From Microbulbifer flavimaris (GTDB lineage Bacteria > Pseudomonadota > Gammaproteobacteria > Pseudomonadales > Cellvibrionaceae): a stretch of DNA of 64,000 nucleotides. The notes beneath the pieces are model-generated. The model did no database searches. It had not been told where the DNA came from and saw only the letters and a list, made by a program, of their open reading frames with translations. The position numbers and the translations under genes are program-made. Below, in pieces: positions 63,074 to 64,000 of the stretch; positions within the stretch are counted from its first letter, which is position 1, and each line of letters starts with the position of its first letter. The stretch spans positions 372,001-436,000 of the forward strand of contig NZ_LRFG02000003.1 of the NCBI RefSeq assembly GCF_001641755.2. Direction: 5' to 3'.

Positions 63074-63144
63074 GAGTGCCGCCAATCCGCTCGTGATTCG
63101 TCTTATCGTGCCGACAACTATAAAAACCGAACGATGATTCGGGA

Positions 63145-63162
63145 ATCACCCAATCGGGTGAT
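63145..63162 (-). promoter_or_regulatory. Inverted repeat upstream of FAD oxidase (possible LuxR-type operator)
   Basis: ATCACCC-AATC-GGGTGAT is a perfect 7-base inverted repeat around a 4-base centre. On the minus strand TATAGT (a plausible -10) lies about 28 bases downstream, so the repeat sits near -40 to -60 relative to transcription, an activator position. It lies 72-89 bases before the oxidase start. Confidence 0.5.
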
Positions 63163-63245
63163 GCGACCAATTTTCACGCTGGGCCCTTCCGGAATCTACC
63201 CCCGCAACTGCAGGCGCAGACCGGGGGGGTGGAGGCTCCACAACG

Positions 63246-63269
63246 AAAAAGGGCGGCCAGTGGCCGCCC
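63246..63269 (-). terminator. Terminator after the 133-aa membrane protein
   Basis: Stem GGGCGGCC/GGCCGCCC (63251-63258 with 63262-63269) with an A-run at 63246-63250, i.e. a U-run on the minus strand. It follows the stop of the gene at 63294 by 25 bases. Confidence 0.85.
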
Positions 63270-63293
63270 TCCGTTGTTGTTTCAATTTACAGG

Positions 63294-63695
63294 TTACTTG
63301 CCCTGGGCACTCAGCAGCGCGGAAGCAATCACGCCGCCGGCCGCGCAGGCCAGCCACACCACCAGCGGCGTCAGGGTTCCCAGGCCAAGCGCACCCGGTC
63401 CATAGCCGCGCATGGGCAAAACCACCAGCAGCAGTACACCTGCCGGGATCAGGGATAGTATTAACCCGCGGCTGAACCAAGCTCGCTGGAAGGGCAGCAA
63501 CAATACCAGCCCGCAAATGCCGCCCCAGACAATGCGCTGGTACAGATAGGCGTTGGACAGATAGGGAGCAATATCCACACCCAGGCGGTAAGAGAGCCCG
63601 TAACGCCCCATGGCCCAGAGGGCCAACGCGTAACACAGACCGCCGGCGGCACCGACAGCAAAACACATCGATAGATTGCGCAAGAATTCCCGCAA
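63294..63695 (-). CDS. Four-helix membrane protein of unknown function
   Basis: 133 aa with about four helices (8-26, 50-68, 75-95, 105-127) and a short loop GYGPGALGLG. No family is recognised. It follows aroE on the same strand by 33 bases. Confidence 0.75.
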   Translation of the reverse strand: MREFLRNLSMCFAVGAAGGLCYALALWAMGRYGLSYRLGVDIAPYLSNAYLYQRIVWGGICGLVLLLPFQRAWFSRGLILSLIPAGVLLLVVLPMRGYGPGALGLGTLTPLVVWLACAAGGVIASALLSAQGK

Positions 63696-63728
63696 GGTTC
63701 CCCCCCGATTTAAACAGCGATTGATTCG

Positions 63729-64000
63729 TTATTGAGCCTGAAGCCGTGCCCGCAGCTCCTGCAGAACCGGTGCAGTCTCCGGCTTGACTCCGCGCCAGAG
63801 CATAAAGGACTCCGCCGCCTGCCCCACCAGCATGCCCAGGCCGTCGGCTGTTTTTGCCCCCCGCTCTGCGGCCCAGCTCATAAACGGTGTCGGCTGAGCG
63901 CCGTAGACCATGTCGTAGGCGTGGCTGGCCGGGCCGATCAGCGCCCCGGGCAGAGGTGGCAACTCACCTGAAAGACTGGCGGCACTGGCGTTGATGACAA
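63729..64000 (-). CDS. aroE: Shikimate dehydrogenase, C-terminal part only
   Basis: The gene runs off the right edge; about 90 C-terminal residues are visible. Reading in from the edge, VINASAASLSGELPPLP (the N-A-S/T segment of AroE), YDMVYGAQPTPFMSWAAERG (the shikimate-dehydrogenase C-motif Y-D-x-x-Y), then KTADGLGMLVGQAAESF. It catalyses 3-dehydroshikimate to shikimate with NADPH. Confidence 0.93.
   Translation of the reverse strand, partial: VINASAASLSGELPPLPGALIGPASHAYDMVYGAQPTPFMSWAAERGAKTADGLGMLVGQAAESFMLWRGVKPETAPVLQELRARLQAQ

Noticed and set aside
1..64000. tRNA, rRNA, CRISPR or insertion sequence
   Set aside because: No cloverleaf, rRNA core, spaced direct-repeat array or transposase-like frame was recognised by reading; a tRNAscan or CRISPR search was not possible.

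Overview
The window is about 60% G+C, densely coded bacterial chromosome from a gammaproteobacterium. Gene content and order point to the Cellvibrionales/Pseudomonas side, and a Microbulbifer-like marine bacterium is my best guess. This rests on synteny and protein style, not on a database match. Several blocks recall Pseudomonas gene order: dsbA - cytochrome c4 - engB - polA - znuACB; ctaC-ctaD-ctaG-ctaE - DUF2909 - SURF1 - ctaA - ctaB - sco; and yheV - prlC - gamma-carbonic anhydrase. No rRNA, tRNA, CRISPR array, prophage or insertion sequence was seen.

Layout. 1-1926: a minus-strand membrane-stress operon (ribbon-helix-helix-like protein, PspA, YqiJ, YqiK/flotillin, the last cut by the window edge). 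2216-3598: a NAMPT-type NAD salvage enzyme. 3915-16576: a nine-gene plus-strand cluster with two nearly identical Tat-signal TldD-type metalloproteases around a TldE/PmbA partner, a Tat-signal DUF4159 protein, a MoxR ATPase, a DUF58 protein and three membrane proteins. 16604-19640: lipocalin, ferredoxin-NADP reductase with a divergent FinR-like LysR regulator, and a lipoprotein. 19962-27820: M28 peptidase, DASS transporter, several proteins of unknown function, a membrane-anchored cytochrome c and DsbA. 27971-42115: cytochrome c4, EngB, a Fur-box gene pair, a four-gene operon ending in a class II ribonucleotide reductase, DNA polymerase I, and the zinc transporter ZnuA/ZnuC/ZnuB. 42120-43872: small membrane proteins, a flavin reductase and a DCC-family protein. 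43960-53917: the aa3 cytochrome oxidase with its heme A, copper and SURF1 assembly genes. 54360-64000: MATE exporter, unknown proteins, YheV, oligopeptidase A, gamma-carbonic anhydrase, a LuxR regulator with an FAD amine oxidase, and the end of aroE.

The most interesting non-coding signal lies between engB and polA. In other gammaproteobacteria this slot holds the small RNA Spot 42 (enterics) or ErsA (Pseudomonas). Here there are three candidate small-RNA genes on the polA strand. Each ends in a strong intrinsic terminator whose loop presents CCCC. Two of them (about 30494-30605 and 35926-36003) share the same promoter: GGGAACC, then 16 bases after the GAACC hexamer, then TCTAAAC, the form recognised by sigma-E/AlgU. 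They also share the first transcribed bases AGATCGTT and an AGTCAG before the terminator. This looks like a duplicated, envelope-stress-controlled, C-rich small RNA family, split by insertion of the ribonucleotide-reductase block between engB and polA.

The second candidate system is the TldD/TldE-MoxR cluster. It combines Tat export signals, a paired metalloprotease and a MoxR/DUF58/BatA-like membrane module in one transcription unit, which suggests a cell-envelope proteolysis or maturation machine.
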